The notes: a model not told the origin generated them from the letters alone. A stretch of DNA of 64,000 bases from Pseudoalteromonas ostreae (GCF_018069805.1 NZ_JAGPYN010000004.1:124001-188000); one strand, 5' to 3'; positions 41,169 through 51,923 are shown, counted from the stretch's first letter. Translations and numbers: made by a program.

Positions 41169-42503
41169 TTAATTCAGTAACTGCTGCGTTGTTTGCAACT
41201 GCTTATAACGTACGACCAATGTAACGCCACGCAGTAGCATAAAGCTGGTCATTGCTAACCAAAGCGCATGATTTTGCCAAGCATTAAATACCCAAAACAC
41301 GCCAAAGAATCCAACTAATGCTGAAATTAGCATGGTATTCCGCATATCTTGAGCTCTGGTTAGGCCAACAAAAATACCATCAAACAAAAAGCAACTCATT
41401 GCCGCTAATGGCATAAAAATCAACCATGGTAAGTATTCATTGGCGGCTTTGATCACTTCAGGAATATCTGTTAATAAGGTAATAATTTGCGAACCAAACA
41501 ATGCAAAAAACACGCTATAACAAAAAGCAAATAGCATTCCCCAAAATACGCTTATTTTTACCCATAAGTTTATACGCCGTACGCTATGTTGACCTTTTGC
41601 TTGGCCAACTTTTGCTTCACTTGCATAGGCAATACCATCAAGAGCAAAGCTCACTAGCATTAAAAAGTTCAGTAATACAGCATTTACCGCAAGCGTTACT
41701 TCGCCAATGCGTGCACCATAGAAAGTCATAAAACTAAAACACAGTTGTAAAATTAAAGAGCGAATAAAAATATCACGGTTAAGACTCAATAACGCCCACA
41801 TTTTATCTCGGCTAAACCACCCACCTAAAAATAACGGTACAGCCATTTTTTTCGCCAACCTAAAAACCAAGAATAACGCAAATAATAACGCGGTATAATC
41901 GGCAATCAACGATGCCCAAGCCGCTCCGGCAACTTGCCAATCTAAGTACACAACAAAATAAATATCTAAAACAATATTGGTGATATTAGTAACTAGTAAT
42001 AAATAAAAAGGCCCTTTACCGTAATGAACCCCTAACATCCAAGCTAATAATACCAAGTTACATAATGCCGCTGGCGCACTAAAAATACGAATTTCAAAGT
42101 AACTATAAGCTTGTGCGAGCACCGGCGCACTGGAACCAGAAAGGTAAGCTATGGCATTTTTAATAAGTGGCGATAAAGCAATTAAAGAAAATGCCACGAT
42201 AAGCGCTAATACTAAACTGCGCTTTAATAATCCGGCTAATTGAGGATAATCTTTTTCGCCATAAGCTTGCGCAACCAGCCCTGTGGTACTCATGCGTAAA
42301 AAGCCTGCCAACCAAAACAGTAATGAAATCACCGTGGCACCCAAGGCAATTGCGGCAAGAAAATGCGCACTCCCAAGATGTCCGATCACTGCAGTATCAA
42401 CTATTCCTAACAGTGGCACGGTTATATTTGATAATATCATTGGACCAGCTAACAACAGCAAGCTTTTATGGTGTGCTTTATGACGATTAAGAAATTTTTT
42501 CAC
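41169..42503 (-). CDS. MATE-family efflux transporter (DinF-like)
   Basis: A 444-residue transporter with twelve spans in two similar halves. The start of the family is clear (LLLLAGPMILSNITVPLLGIVD, then AVIGHLGSAHFLAAIALG), as is the second-half LLNFLMLVSFALDGIAYASE motif typical of DinF. It would export cationic or oxidised compounds using Na+ or H+. The GTG start at 42503 overlaps the 5' end of the divergent deacetylase gene by 24 bp. A further in-frame start downstream would delete part of the first helix, so the overlap may be real. Confidence 0.9.
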   Translation of the reverse strand: MKKFLNRHKAHHKSLLLLAGPMILSNITVPLLGIVDTAVIGHLGSAHFLAAIALGATVISLLFWLAGFLRMSTTGLVAQAYGEKDYPQLAGLLKRSLVLALIVAFSLIALSPLIKNAIAYLSGSSAPVLAQAYSYFEIRIFSAPAALCNLVLLAWMLGVHYGKGPFYLLLVTNITNIVLDIYFVVYLDWQVAGAAWASLIADYTALLFALFLVFRLAKKMAVPLFLGGWFSRDKMWALLSLNRDIFIRSLILQLCFSFMTFYGARIGEVTLAVNAVLLNFLMLVSFALDGIAYASEAKVGQAKGQHSVRRINLWVKISVFWGMLFAFCYSVFFALFGSQIITLLTDIPEVIKAANEYLPWLIFMPLAAMSCFLFDGIFVGLTRAQDMRNTMLISALVGFFGVFWVFNAWQNHALWLAMTSFMLLRGVTLVVRYKQLQTTQQLLN

Positions 42504-43511
42504 AGTCTGCTATCGATCCTCTTTTGTCTATCTTTACCTGCTCACAGCGCAGTTATTTTACAGTATCACCATGTCAGTGAAACCCTGCCAGCAGTAACCA
42601 GTGTCAGTGCTAAAACCTTCACGGAGCATTTAAACTATTTAAAACAGCATGACTTTAACGTAGTGCCGCTAAATGAATTACTATCTGCTTTACAACAAGG
42701 ACAAAGTTTACCAGATAAAACCGTCGCTATTACCTTTGATGATGGTTACAACAATAATTATGAACAAGCAGCGCCGATATTAGAAAAGTTTGCTTACCCC
42801 TATACTATTTTCGTTAATCCAAAGTTGATTGATGAAGGTAAAGGCTATGTAATGGGCTGGGATAAACTCAGAGAACTTGCCAAAAAAGGTGCTCTGATCA
42901 GCAATCACAGCGCACAACATGATTACCTACATCGTAAATTAGCCGATGAAACAACCCAACAATGGCAAGCGCGTATTAAGCAAGATATTTTGTCATCACA
43001 ACAACGGATCAAAGAAGAAATTGGCCATGACTATAAATACTTAGCATATCCATATGGCGAGTTTAATAACCAATTACAAAGTTTAGTGAAAGAGTTGGGC
43101 TTTATTGGTATTGGCCAACACTCTGGTGCCATCAACAAAGACTCTGATTTTAGCCGTTTACCACGCTTTCCAGCTTCTGGGTTTTATAGCAAGCTTGATA
43201 CGCTAGTGACCAAACTAAACTCTCGCGCATTTTCAATCCAAGAGCTTACTTATATTGATAGCGTGACCAGCCAAAATCCACCTCAGATCAGCATTAAATT
43301 TAATATGGGAGACTTTCATAAAAGTCAGCTAGCTTGTTATGTATCGGGCATCGGTCAGGCAAAACTAGACTGGTCAGCAGCTGATACTGTGACCATAAAT
43401 TCACCGAAAAACTTAGCTCAAGGGCGATCACGATTTAACTGCACAGCACCATCAATTGCTCATAAAAATAGCTATTACTGGTTTTCACAACCTTGGGTAA
43501 TTGTGCAGTAG
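42480..43511 (+). CDS. Secreted polysaccharide deacetylase (NodB domain)
   Basis: From the ATG at 42480 a signal peptide is seen (IKKFFHSLLSILFCLSLPAHS). The NodB domain follows with the motifs of metal-dependent deacetylases: VILQYHHVS, the metal site AITFDDGYNN (Asp-Asp), and NHSAQHDYL (His pair), then YLAYPYGEFN. The last 90 residues are a small beta domain. It probably removes acetyl groups from N-acetylglucosamine polymers such as biofilm PNAG or peptidoglycan in the periplasm or outside. An ATG at 42468 is in frame but lies deeper in the divergent MATE gene. Confidence 0.92.
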   Translation: MTIKKFFHSLLSILFCLSLPAHSAVILQYHHVSETLPAVTSVSAKTFTEHLNYLKQHDFNVVPLNELLSALQQGQSLPDKTVAITFDDGYNNNYEQAAPILEKFAYPYTIFVNPKLIDEGKGYVMGWDKLRELAKKGALISNHSAQHDYLHRKLADETTQQWQARIKQDILSSQQRIKEEIGHDYKYLAYPYGEFNNQLQSLVKELGFIGIGQHSGAINKDSDFSRLPRFPASGFYSKLDTLVTKLNSRAFSIQELTYIDSVTSQNPPQISIKFNMGDFHKSQLACYVSGIGQAKLDWSAADTVTINSPKNLAQGRSRFNCTAPSIAHKNSYYWFSQPWVIVQ

Positions 43512-43630
43512 AAATATAACTCCAGATAGTTATCAACCTAAACTCTGGATAATAAATCTCTCTCCAGTGGCTATTTGCAAGGCTAACTACGTTGAATTTA
43601 CTGGCAATAGGCCAGCAAAAATTATGGGGA

Positions 43631-44662
43631 CTACTTTTTCATGGCTTGGTTTAATAGATGCTGCGTCACCTTATCAAGCGAGACAACCGCTAAAGCTGCT
43701 CCGATCTCTACGGCGGCTTTAGGCATACCCCATACCACTGATGATAGTTCATCTTGCGCAACGGTATAAGCACCATGCTGTTTTAGCGCCAGTAAACCTT
43801 GTGCGCCATCACTCCCCATACCCGTTAATAAAGCTGCGATGGTATTTTTAGGGCACACTTTAACTAGAGAGTTAAACAATACATCAACCGCAGGACGATG
43901 ACGATTAACTGGCTCGCTCTCATCAAGCTGACAATATAAGCAGCCTCCTTGCTGTATAACGCTTAAGTGTTGACCACCTGGGGCGATAAACGCCCAGCCA
44001 GCTTTTAACTTATCGCCGTGCTGCGCCTCTTTTACATGGATAGTACATGTTCTATCCATACGCAAAGCAAATGAACTACTAAACACAGGTGGAATATGTT
44101 GCGTGATAACGATCGGTGGACAATTTTCTGGCATTCTTATTAGTACCTCTTTAATCGCCTCGGTTCCTCCTGTTGAAGCTCCAATCGCCAACACCTTATT
44201 GATACTAAACTGTGCATTACTTAACGTTTCGATAGGTTGTACTTGGCTTAATTTAAAAGGACGTACTCGTGCTGCGGCTGCCGTCCGCACCTTTTGTTGA
44301 ACTAATTTAGCATACTGGCTTAATTGCTCAGATACATTGACTGTCGGCTTAGCTATAAAATCAACTGCTCCTAATTCCAGCGCCTCCAAAGTCATGGGTG
44401 AACCTTTTTGGGTGAGCGTTGATATCATTACCACAGGCATAGGCCGTAGACGCATTAGGTTTTTCAAAAAGCTAATGCCATCCATTTTCGGCATTTCAAT
44501 ATCTAAAGTCAGCACATCGGGATTAAGCTGCTTAATCATTTCTCGTGCTTGATAAGGGTCTTCTGCACACCCTACGACCTGAATATCATAAGCTTGGTGT
44601 AGTACCTCCGTCAATACTCGTCGTATCAATGGCGAGTCATCAATTACTAACACCTTGACCAT
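43631..44662 (-). CDS. cheB: Chemotaxis methylesterase CheB
   Basis: A receiver domain (about 1-120: VIDDSPLIRRVL, phospho-acceptor in VLTLDIEMPKMDG, VMISTLT, FIAKP) controls a C-terminal methylesterase/glutamine deamidase (about 150-340) with Ser in GASTGGTEA, His in ITQHIPPVF and Asp in LTGMGSDGAQG. Phosphorylated CheB removes methyl groups from receptors to adapt the cell. Last gene of the operon, 10 bp after cheD. Confidence 0.96.
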   Translation of the reverse strand: MVKVLVIDDSPLIRRVLTEVLHQAYDIQVVGCAEDPYQAREMIKQLNPDVLTLDIEMPKMDGISFLKNLMRLRPMPVVMISTLTQKGSPMTLEALELGAVDFIAKPTVNVSEQLSQYAKLVQQKVRTAAAARVRPFKLSQVQPIETLSNAQFSINKVLAIGASTGGTEAIKEVLIRMPENCPPIVITQHIPPVFSSSFALRMDRTCTIHVKEAQHGDKLKAGWAFIAPGGQHLSVIQQGGCLYCQLDESEPVNRHRPAVDVLFNSLVKVCPKNTIAALLTGMGSDGAQGLLALKQHGAYTVAQDELSSVVWGMPKAAVEIGAALAVVSLDKVTQHLLNQAMKK

Positions 44663-44672
44663 TTTTTACCCC

Positions 44673-45290
44673 TTAAAATAACTCAATATCGGTTTTAGAA
44701 TCTTGTTCTTCGATATCATGTAAATAACGGACTTCGCGTTTTTCAATCACATCCGTGTGCATGTCGCGCAATTTTTTAACCTGTGCTTTGCCTGTTTGTG
44801 GGTTAAAGTTGACCTTGCGCGGCCAAGGCCCTCCCACATCATGAGACACCAAATCTAACCCTTCTTCTTGCACATAAGAGTAAGCAAAGCGAATATTACC
44901 AAGACCAATATCCGTCATCGAGCGAATAATTTTACCACCGCCAAACAGTTTTATTTTTAGATTTTGTCTAGACGCGCCATTTTTAAGTACTTCATTAATT
45001 AAAAACTCCATTGCCCAGTTACCATAACGACAATTTAAGTTATGCGCACTAGTTGGCTCCGCGCCTTTTTCAATCGGTAACATAAAGTGATTCATCCCAC
45101 CCACACCAAGCTTGTCATCATAAATACAAGCAGCTATACATGAACCTAGTACAGTGGAAATCATTTCATCATTTTTTGACACATAAAATTCACCGGGTAA
45201 TACTTTAGCAATAACTTGCCTCTGCCCTGAGTCCCAAAACCGCTTAATATGCTCAAAGCCATGCAACACTGGCTTAAAATTATTATCCAT
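44673..45290 (-). CDS. cheD: Chemoreceptor glutamine deamidase CheD
   Basis: A 205-residue protein with the catalytic Cys-His-Thr pattern in STVLGSCIAACIYDDKLGVGGMNHFMLP, followed by NLNCRYGNWAMEFLINEVLK and KLFGGG. CheD deamidates glutamines in receptors so that they can be methylated. Its start overlaps the cheR stop by 8 bases. Its presence marks this cluster as different from the E. coli type. Confidence 0.95.
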   Translation of the reverse strand: MDNNFKPVLHGFEHIKRFWDSGQRQVIAKVLPGEFYVSKNDEMISTVLGSCIAACIYDDKLGVGGMNHFMLPIEKGAEPTSAHNLNCRYGNWAMEFLINEVLKNGASRQNLKIKLFGGGKIIRSMTDIGLGNIRFAYSYVQEEGLDLVSHDVGGPWPRKVNFNPQTGKAQVKKLRDMHTDVIEKREVRYLHDIEEQDSKTDIELF

Positions 45291-46104
45291 AAATCACCTT
45301 CTGATACATAGTTTTACCTAAGTTCTTAAACTCACTATGTTCCTTTCCCATGGTTTCAGAATGACCTAATAATAGGTATCCTTGCTCAGCTAAAATATGA
45401 CAATAGCGGTTGAATAACTGAGCTTTTGTCTCTTTATCAAAATAAATCACCACATTACGACAAAAAATCACATCGAAAGGCCCTTTCATTGGCCAATCCT
45501 GTAATAAATTCAAACGCTTAAAATGAATTTTTTGTTGCAATTCAGGTTTAACTTTAAATAATCCACCATCTTTAGTTTTTAAAAACCAACGCTGTAATTG
45601 ATGTTGTTCAAGTCCATTCACATTAGCCGCAGTATAGGTCCCTGATTGTGCTTTAGCTAAGACGTTTGAATCCAAATCGGTGGCTAAAATTTTCACATCC
45701 CAGTCTGTTGGAAATAGTCCATGCAAGCTCATAGCCAAAGAATAGGGTTCTTCCCCTGTTGAGCACCCTGCAGACCATATCCGTACTCGCCGAGTACTTT
45801 TATTTGTCACTAACAGCTTAGGAATTATATGCGATTGCAAATAATCAAAATGATGTGATTCGCGAAAAAAAGAAGTCAGATTGGTTGTTATTGCATTAAT
45901 AAAATCACTAAACTCTTGCTCTTTATGTGCCTCTAAATAAGCTAAATACTGTTTAAAATTTTCCAACTGCAATGTTCTGATCCGACGAGCAAGACGTGAA
46001 TAGACCATTTCTCGTTTATGATCACCCAATACAATGCCACACGCGTCATAAACTATTGCAGCTATTTGCTTGAAATCATGGTCGGTTAGTAAAAACTCTT
46101 TCAT
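45283..46104 (-). CDS. cheR: Chemoreceptor methyltransferase CheR
   Basis: A SAM-dependent methyltransferase that methylates glutamates of receptors. The N-terminal helical domain is followed by the SAM fold: RVRIWSAGCSTGEEPYSLAM, ILATDLDSNVL, and PFDVIFCRNVVIYFD. I start at MKEFLLTD (46104); five more residues are possible upstream. The receptor encoded just upstream ends in WEEF, resembling the CheR-docking tail of enteric receptors. Confidence 0.95.
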   Translation of the reverse strand: MKEFLLTDHDFKQIAAIVYDACGIVLGDHKREMVYSRLARRIRTLQLENFKQYLAYLEAHKEQEFSDFINAITTNLTSFFRESHHFDYLQSHIIPKLLVTNKSTRRVRIWSAGCSTGEEPYSLAMSLHGLFPTDWDVKILATDLDSNVLAKAQSGTYTAANVNGLEQHQLQRWFLKTKDGGLFKVKPELQQKIHFKRLNLLQDWPMKGPFDVIFCRNVVIYFDKETKAQLFNRYCHILAEQGYLLLGHSETMGKEHSEFKNLGKTMYQKVIYG

Positions 46105-46225
46105 TACAGTTACTCGCAATAGGCGTGACTGAGCTGCGATTGAATATTAACAAAATTGCTAAAAGTTAAGACTCTGGATTCGTTCAAGTTCAGAGGCTTA
46201 ACTAGTAATACAGTTGCAAAAAACG

Positions 46226-48919
46226 TTAAAATTCCTCCCATTCATCAGCTGAATCAGCAAAGTTATTACCTCGCGCTTTACTACTAATGTTGCTGCTGTG
46301 TGATGGCGTTGCGGTGGGGGTCGGAGTTACAGACACCGTATTAATCGCCGCTTCTTGCTGACTTAAAGTGAAAAAGTTCAGTAACTTGGTCATGTCATTC
46401 GCTTGCTCTGACATTGACTCGCTGGCCGCTGATGCTTGCTCAACTAAGGCTGCATTTTGCTGAGTCATTTCATCCATTTGCGAAATAGCTTTGTTGACTT
46501 GCTCAATACCTGAGCTTTGCTCTTCGGATGCTGCTGCAATATCAGATATCATTTCCGTTACTTTTTGTACTGCAATAACAATTTCTTTTAAAGTGGCCCC
46601 TGATTCATTAACTAATAAAGTGCCATCTTCAACTTTACCAACGCTATCTCTGATCAACTCTTTAATTTCTTTTGCAGCACCCGCTGAACGCTGCGCCAAA
46701 TTACGTACTTCGCCAGCAACGACCGCAAAGCCACGACCTTGCTCACCAGCTCTAGCGGCTTCAACGGCTGCATTAAGAGCTAATAAATTGGTTTGAAAGG
46801 CAATTTCGTCAATTACGCTAATAATATCGGCAATTTTCTTACTCGATTCATTAATTGCTGACATGCTGATCACTGCGCGGTTAACAACTTCTCCCCCTTG
46901 CAGCGCTTTATCGCGTGTTTCTCCAGCTAATTCATTAACTACTTTTGCATTATCAGCATTTTGACGTACTGTGCTGGTCATTTCCTCCATGCTTGATGCT
47001 GTTTCTTCAAGTGATGATGCCTGCTCTTCAGTACGCTGGCTTAGATCAGCGTTGCCTTGAGATATTTCCTCGGCTCCACTTGCCACTAAAGTTGCCGAGG
47101 TATTAATACGATTAATCACTTCAGTTAATTTATCAGCCGTTGCGTTAGCATCACGCTTAAGTCGTTCAAACGACCCTTGGTACTCTTGCTCAATGCGTTT
47201 TGATAAGTCACCATTGGCCATGGCATCAAGCATATCACCAGTGCCTGAAACGGCACCTTCAACAACAGCAACTAAACCATTTAGCCCCTTAGCTAAACGT
47301 AAAAAGAAACCGCCTTTACCTTGCTCTACAACACGAGCTTCTAGATTACCTTTCCCAGCAGAGCTGACTAAATCAGCAATTTCTTTTTCTATTGCTACTT
47401 CAGCAGTTCGATCATCCCATTCCACCACAGTGCCGATTCGTTCATTTTCTGAAGTAAAAATAGGGTTAGCAACTAAACCAAAAGTACGCCCGCCAACAAG
47501 TATCTCGGTACTGTAAGTATTGGTTAGCTTGCTTAACATATTACGTTGATGCGCTGGATTTTTATGAAATGCATCAATGTTTTGCCCTAATAACTGGCTA
47601 CTGTCAAAATTAGGTAAATCGCGACGTAAATCTTGCTCAGCATTGCGCATCATATTTTGCACCGCTTCATTCATATAAATAATATCGTTTTTAGTATTTG
47701 CAATCATAGTATTTGTTGCAACTCGATCCAGCGCTTGACGCACCCTAAGGTTTTCTTCTGCTTCTTGTTTTTCTTGTTCTGCTTTATTAACGCTTTCAGT
47801 GGTATCTTGCCACTCAACAATTGTACCAAGTCGCTTCCCATTTTCATCAATCCAAGGAGTCGCAATTAGACTAAATATTAAACCAGCCAATCTTAAAGTG
47901 GCTTTGTATGGCTTTTCAAGTGCCGCTAATAACTGACGTTGATGAGAAGGTTTTTTATGAAAGTCATCAACACAGGTTCCTATTAAGTTTGCAACGGAAA
48001 AGCTAGGTAATACCGTTTGTAATGCGCTCTCACGAGCTTGCAGCATTTTCTTTACTTGCTCATTAACAAAAATAATTTTCAAATCGTTATCTGCAATCAT
48101 TACATTTGCTTGGCAAACTCTTAAAGCATTTACGAAATCAGCAGTTTTACGTGCTTCATTAGACGCTTTTTTCTGTTTGCTGATATCTGTGGCGTACTTG
48201 ATGACTTTAAATGGTCGGCCATTTTGATCAAAAATGGGGTTATAAGATGCTTGAATCCAAACTTCTTTTCCGCCTTTACCTATGCGCAAATACTCACCTG
48301 AGTCAAACTCGCCTCTACCTAGTTTTTGCCAAAACTCAGCATAATCAACACTTTTTGCATATTCTTCATCAACAAATAACCGATGATGTTTACCTTGAAT
48401 GTCAGCTAAGTTATAGCCAAGTGTTGATAAAAAATTATCATTTGCAGTGATGATTGTGCCGTCTAAATTAAATTCGATCACCGCTTGTGATTTATTAATC
48501 GCACTAACTTGCCCTGCAGCTTCTGCTAGCGCATGTTTTTGACTAGTAATATCAGTAGCAAACTTGACCACTTTAATTACCCTGCCTTGCTTATCGATAA
48601 CTGGGTTATATGTTGCTTGAATCCATATTTCTTTACCATGTTTGCCTAATCGCTTGAATTCATCAGAAATAAACTCACCACTTTCTAGACGCTGCCAAAA
48701 TTGCTGATATTCCTGACTAGCAGCTTCTTGCGACTCAACAAACATTGCATGATGTTGACCTTGAATTTCAGCTAAAGAATAATCCATAACATTTAAAAAA
48801 TTGACATTCGCAGTGAGTATTTTACCGTTTGGTTCAAACTCAATCACCGCAAGTGACTTATTTAATGCCGTAACGATTAAATCATTATTTGATTTTTTAG
48901 AATTACTAAACCACCCCAT
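46226..48919 (-). CDS. Cytoplasmic chemoreceptor (MCP) with four PAS domains
   Basis: The 897-residue receptor has no membrane span. It contains two canonical PAS-PAC units (about 10-130 and 135-250, each ending in KVxKxATDI), two divergent PAS units (about 265-385 and 395-510, each with a FHKxPxHQRxxL block), a HAMP-like linker (about 530-610) and the signalling hairpin with [20 protein letters not shown]. The C-terminus WEEF may be the CheR/CheB docking peptide. PAS domains suggest sensing of redox, energy or a bound ligand inside the cell. Start ATG at 48919 (MGWFSNSKK), with AAGAAGG upstream. This is the only receptor in the cluster. Confidence 0.93.
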   Translation of the reverse strand: MGWFSNSKKSNNDLIVTALNKSLAVIEFEPNGKILTANVNFLNVMDYSLAEIQGQHHAMFVESQEAASQEYQQFWQRLESGEFISDEFKRLGKHGKEIWIQATYNPVIDKQGRVIKVVKFATDITSQKHALAEAAGQVSAINKSQAVIEFNLDGTIITANDNFLSTLGYNLADIQGKHHRLFVDEEYAKSVDYAEFWQKLGRGEFDSGEYLRIGKGGKEVWIQASYNPIFDQNGRPFKVIKYATDISKQKKASNEARKTADFVNALRVCQANVMIADNDLKIIFVNEQVKKMLQARESALQTVLPSFSVANLIGTCVDDFHKKPSHQRQLLAALEKPYKATLRLAGLIFSLIATPWIDENGKRLGTIVEWQDTTESVNKAEQEKQEAEENLRVRQALDRVATNTMIANTKNDIIYMNEAVQNMMRNAEQDLRRDLPNFDSSQLLGQNIDAFHKNPAHQRNMLSKLTNTYSTEILVGGRTFGLVANPIFTSENERIGTVVEWDDRTAEVAIEKEIADLVSSAGKGNLEARVVEQGKGGFFLRLAKGLNGLVAVVEGAVSGTGDMLDAMANGDLSKRIEQEYQGSFERLKRDANATADKLTEVINRINTSATLVASGAEEISQGNADLSQRTEEQASSLEETASSMEEMTSTVRQNADNAKVVNELAGETRDKALQGGEVVNRAVISMSAINESSKKIADIISVIDEIAFQTNLLALNAAVEAARAGEQGRGFAVVAGEVRNLAQRSAGAAKEIKELIRDSVGKVEDGTLLVNESGATLKEIVIAVQKVTEMISDIAAASEEQSSGIEQVNKAISQMDEMTQQNAALVEQASAASESMSEQANDMTKLLNFFTLSQQEAAINTVSVTPTPTATPSHSSNISSKARGNNFADSADEWEEF

Positions 48920-48966
48920 GCCCATCACCTTCTTGTTGATCACCATTTGCTATATTTAGTATTTAG

Positions 48967-49452
48967 CTAAATATCCATTGTTTTTTGCAGGTCCAATAAC
49001 GCGACCATCTTCTCACCGACATTCACTAACCCTGCGATAAATTCAGCATTCTCTGAACCGCTAAAGTTAGGCACCGTCTTTGCCTCTTGCTCTACAATAC
49101 TGTAAACATCAGATACGGCATCAACGACCATGCCCATAATCTTGCTATTTTGCTCAAAAATTACTTTCACCACGATCACCACAGTTAACGCTCCATAGTC
49201 AATCGTCGCTAAGCCAAATCGTAATCTAAGATCTAAAATAGGTACTATGGTGCCACGTAGATTAATCACCCCTTTTACATAATCTGGGGCATTCGGGATC
49301 TCGGTGATCTCCTCCCAACTGCGAATTTCTTGAACAGTTAAAATATCAACACCGTATTCTTCATCAGCCATAATAAAGGTTAAAAACTGCTTAACCCCTT
49401 GGCCCTGTTCAAGCATTATTTTGTTATTTAATTCGCTGTGCGCAGAGATCAT
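48967..49452 (-). CDS. cheW: Chemotaxis adaptor CheW
   Basis: A 161-residue adaptor that links receptors to CheA: KQFLTFIMADEEYGVDILTVQEI, then VKGVINLRGTIVPILDLRLRFG and the DAVSDVYSI/AEFIAGL/MVALLDLQK strands, the full double-barrel pattern. The ATG overlaps the cheA stop by 4 bases, so the two are made together. Confidence 0.96.
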   Translation of the reverse strand: MISAHSELNNKIMLEQGQGVKQFLTFIMADEEYGVDILTVQEIRSWEEITEIPNAPDYVKGVINLRGTIVPILDLRLRFGLATIDYGALTVVIVVKVIFEQNSKIMGMVVDAVSDVYSIVEQEAKTVPNFSGSENAEFIAGLVNVGEKMVALLDLQKTMDI

Positions 49453-51536
49453 GAAGCCTCCAAGTTAGCTTGCGATTCAATAATCAATTCTTGGCTACCG
49501 GGTTTTCTTAATCCTGATAATTTAATTAAGCCGCTGATATCGACAATCAACGAAACCCGACCATCCCCTAATATAGTGGCACCTGACACGCCATCTACTT
49601 TTTGGTAATTAGCTTCTAAACTTTTAATCACTACTTGTTGCTGTGACAATAAATCATCAACTAACAAACCAATTTTTTGATTATCGCTTTCAACTACCAC
49701 TAACAAGGTTTTATCAAGTGTTTCTATCGCACCTTGATGATTGAAAATACTGTATAAACGCAAGATAGGAATGTATTCATCACGCAGTCTAAGTACGTCT
49801 AAGTCTTTACCCACTCGACTCACTTTACTGATATCAATTTGTAATGATTCAACAATAGAAATTAATGGAATAATATAGGTGTGCTTTGCGACCCTCACTA
49901 ACTGACCATCTAAAATAGCCAGAGTAAGTGGCAAGCGAATGGTGAAAGTAGACCCAACACCTGCCGCAGATGACACTTCAACCGAGCCATTGAGTGATTG
50001 GATATTACGCCTGACTACATCCATACCGACACCACGTCCGGATATATCACTTACCTCATCCGCAGTTGAAAAACCGGGCATAAAAATGAGCTCATTAATT
50101 TCATCATCATCCAACTCATCAGCTTCGCTTACTAGCCCATTAGCAACCGCTTTTTGTTTAATCTTTGCAGTATTAAGACCTTGTCCATCATCCATGATTT
50201 CTATAACAATATTACCACCTTGGTGAAATGCATTAAGTGTGACAGTACCGACGGGCTCTTTACCTGCACTAAGGCGCTGCTCAACTGTTTCTAAACCATG
50301 ATCCAAGGAGTTTCGCACTAAGTGCACCATAGGATCTGATATTTTTTCCATTACGGTTTTATCGAGCTCGGTCTGTTCACCTAACAATTTAAGCTCAACC
50401 TGCTTATTCAGCTTTTGCGAGATATCTCGTACTAAACGTGGAAAACGACTAAATACAAAGCTTATTGGCAGCATTCGAATACGCATTACATTTTCTTGTA
50501 AATCACGAGTATTATGGGCCAATTGCGCTAAACCTTCCTGCAAAGAGGCAATAGTCGCTTCGGTGATCTCTTGTTGACCAATTTGGCTTAGCATCGCTTG
50601 AGTGATAACCAACTCGCCTACCATATTGATCAATGAATCAACTTTATCTATGCCGACTCTAATTGAAGTTGATTCTGCAGCTGGAGTGCTTGCTTTGACC
50701 GCAGTGCTTTTTTTTATTGGCTTAACCGCAGCAACATTGACAACTGCAGGGGCTGAAGTTGAATTAGGGTTTTCCTCAATCACATCAGGCGCTTTAATTT
50801 GCATATCATCTTCAGCAAATAAACCGCCACATAGCGCGATGGTAATATCGGCATCATCTTCAACCCACTCAAATATTTCTCGAATCGCACTCTCATCTTT
50901 TGCTGTGTTTAAAAAAAATCGCCAAGATAAAAAACAATCATCGGCGCTTAAATCAGCAATGTCAGGGAGCTCATTATTGAAAACTTGCGTCTCCAAATCT
51001 CCCAGCTCTGCCAATTCACAGATCATGTACAGTGGCTCATTGCCCGTTTTAAATAGATGATGATGTGGTTTAAAATCAATCTGATAAGTGTTAAGTTCAA
51101 GTTGAGCAGGACTAGCAGCGGCTTCAGTTTTATTTTTATCGGCTTGGTTTACTCCTAAAATCTGTTCAAACTTAATTCTCAGTGCAATTGCTTCTTCTAA
51201 ATTAGGTTCTTGCTCTGCTTGTAAGCCACGAAGTAACTCCCGCAAGCAATCAACAGATTTAAGTAATAGGTTAACATGCTCTGCTATAAGCTCTCGTTTT
51301 CCCTCACGTATTTGATCTAATAGGGTTTCTAGCACATGAGTAAAGTCAGACACAGAGTTAAAACCAAATGTACCACTGCCGCCTTTAATAGAATGCGCAG
51401 CACGAAAAATGGTATTAATTGTTTCTAAATCTTCTTCGCCAGGCACCAAGTTTAATAACTCAGCTTCCATCACATCTAAGCCCTCAAAACTTTCTTCAAA
51501 GAAGACTTCAAAAAATTGACTTAAATCTATACTCAT
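49449..51536 (-). CDS. cheA: Chemotaxis histidine kinase CheA
   Basis: The 695-residue kinase has the P1 HPt domain (phospho-acceptor His in FRAAHSIKGGSGTFG), a P2-like middle region (about 150-235), the P3 dimerisation helix, the P4 ATPase (N box HLVRNSLDHGLE, G1 MDDGQGLN, F and G2 box SGRGVGMDVVRRN, GVGSTFTIRLP) and a C-terminal CheW-like P5. It receives receptor signals through CheW and phosphorylates CheY, CheB and CheV. It lies between cheY and cheW. Confidence 0.96.
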   Translation of the reverse strand: MSIDLSQFFEVFFEESFEGLDVMEAELLNLVPGEEDLETINTIFRAAHSIKGGSGTFGFNSVSDFTHVLETLLDQIREGKRELIAEHVNLLLKSVDCLRELLRGLQAEQEPNLEEAIALRIKFEQILGVNQADKNKTEAAASPAQLELNTYQIDFKPHHHLFKTGNEPLYMICELAELGDLETQVFNNELPDIADLSADDCFLSWRFFLNTAKDESAIREIFEWVEDDADITIALCGGLFAEDDMQIKAPDVIEENPNSTSAPAVVNVAAVKPIKKSTAVKASTPAAESTSIRVGIDKVDSLINMVGELVITQAMLSQIGQQEITEATIASLQEGLAQLAHNTRDLQENVMRIRMLPISFVFSRFPRLVRDISQKLNKQVELKLLGEQTELDKTVMEKISDPMVHLVRNSLDHGLETVEQRLSAGKEPVGTVTLNAFHQGGNIVIEIMDDGQGLNTAKIKQKAVANGLVSEADELDDDEINELIFMPGFSTADEVSDISGRGVGMDVVRRNIQSLNGSVEVSSAAGVGSTFTIRLPLTLAILDGQLVRVAKHTYIIPLISIVESLQIDISKVSRVGKDLDVLRLRDEYIPILRLYSIFNHQGAIETLDKTLLVVVESDNQKIGLLVDDLLSQQQVVIKSLEANYQKVDGVSGATILGDGRVSLIVDISGLIKLSGLRKPGSQELIIESQANLEAS

Positions 51537-51551
51537 ACCCCGTCCCCTAGA

Positions 51552-51914
51552 TCAGCGAATCACTTTTTTTAAAACCGCTAATAACTGTTCAGGATTAAAG
51601 GGTTTAACTATCCAGCCAGTTGCACCAGCAGCTTTCCCTTCTACTTTTTTGTCCATACCTGATTCTGTTGTTAGCATTAGCAATGGCGTAAATTTATAGT
51701 TTGGTAAAGTGCGTAACTCCCTGATCAAAGTAATACCATCCATCACTGGCATGTTTACATCTGAAATCACAGCATCAAAACCTTGTTGTTTTGCGATGCT
51801 AAGTGCTTCACTGCCGTCCTTTGCCTCAGTGACATCAAAACCTGCTTTTTTCAGTGTAAAACTCACCATCTGACGCATTGATGCCGAATCATCCACGGCT
51901 AAAATTCTTTTCAT
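51552..51914 (-). CDS. cheY: Single-domain response regulator CheY
   Basis: A 120-residue receiver domain: AVDDSASMRQMV, phospho-acceptor in AVISDVNMPVMDG, LMLTTESG with the switch Thr, and IVKPFNPE with the conserved Lys. Position directly before cheA supports a chemotaxis role: phospho-CheY would bind the flagellar switch or act as a phosphate sink. Confidence 0.93.
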   Translation of the reverse strand: MKRILAVDDSASMRQMVSFTLKKAGFDVTEAKDGSEALSIAKQQGFDAVISDVNMPVMDGITLIRELRTLPNYKFTPLLMLTTESGMDKKVEGKAAGATGWIVKPFNPEQLLAVLKKVIR

Positions 51915-51923
51915 ATGAACCTC

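Noticed and set aside
43512..43630. Terminator between the deacetylase and cheB
   Set aside because: Small inverted patches (TCCAGA/TCTGGA and CTGGC/GCCAG) exist but have no T-run in either direction and long or weak stems.
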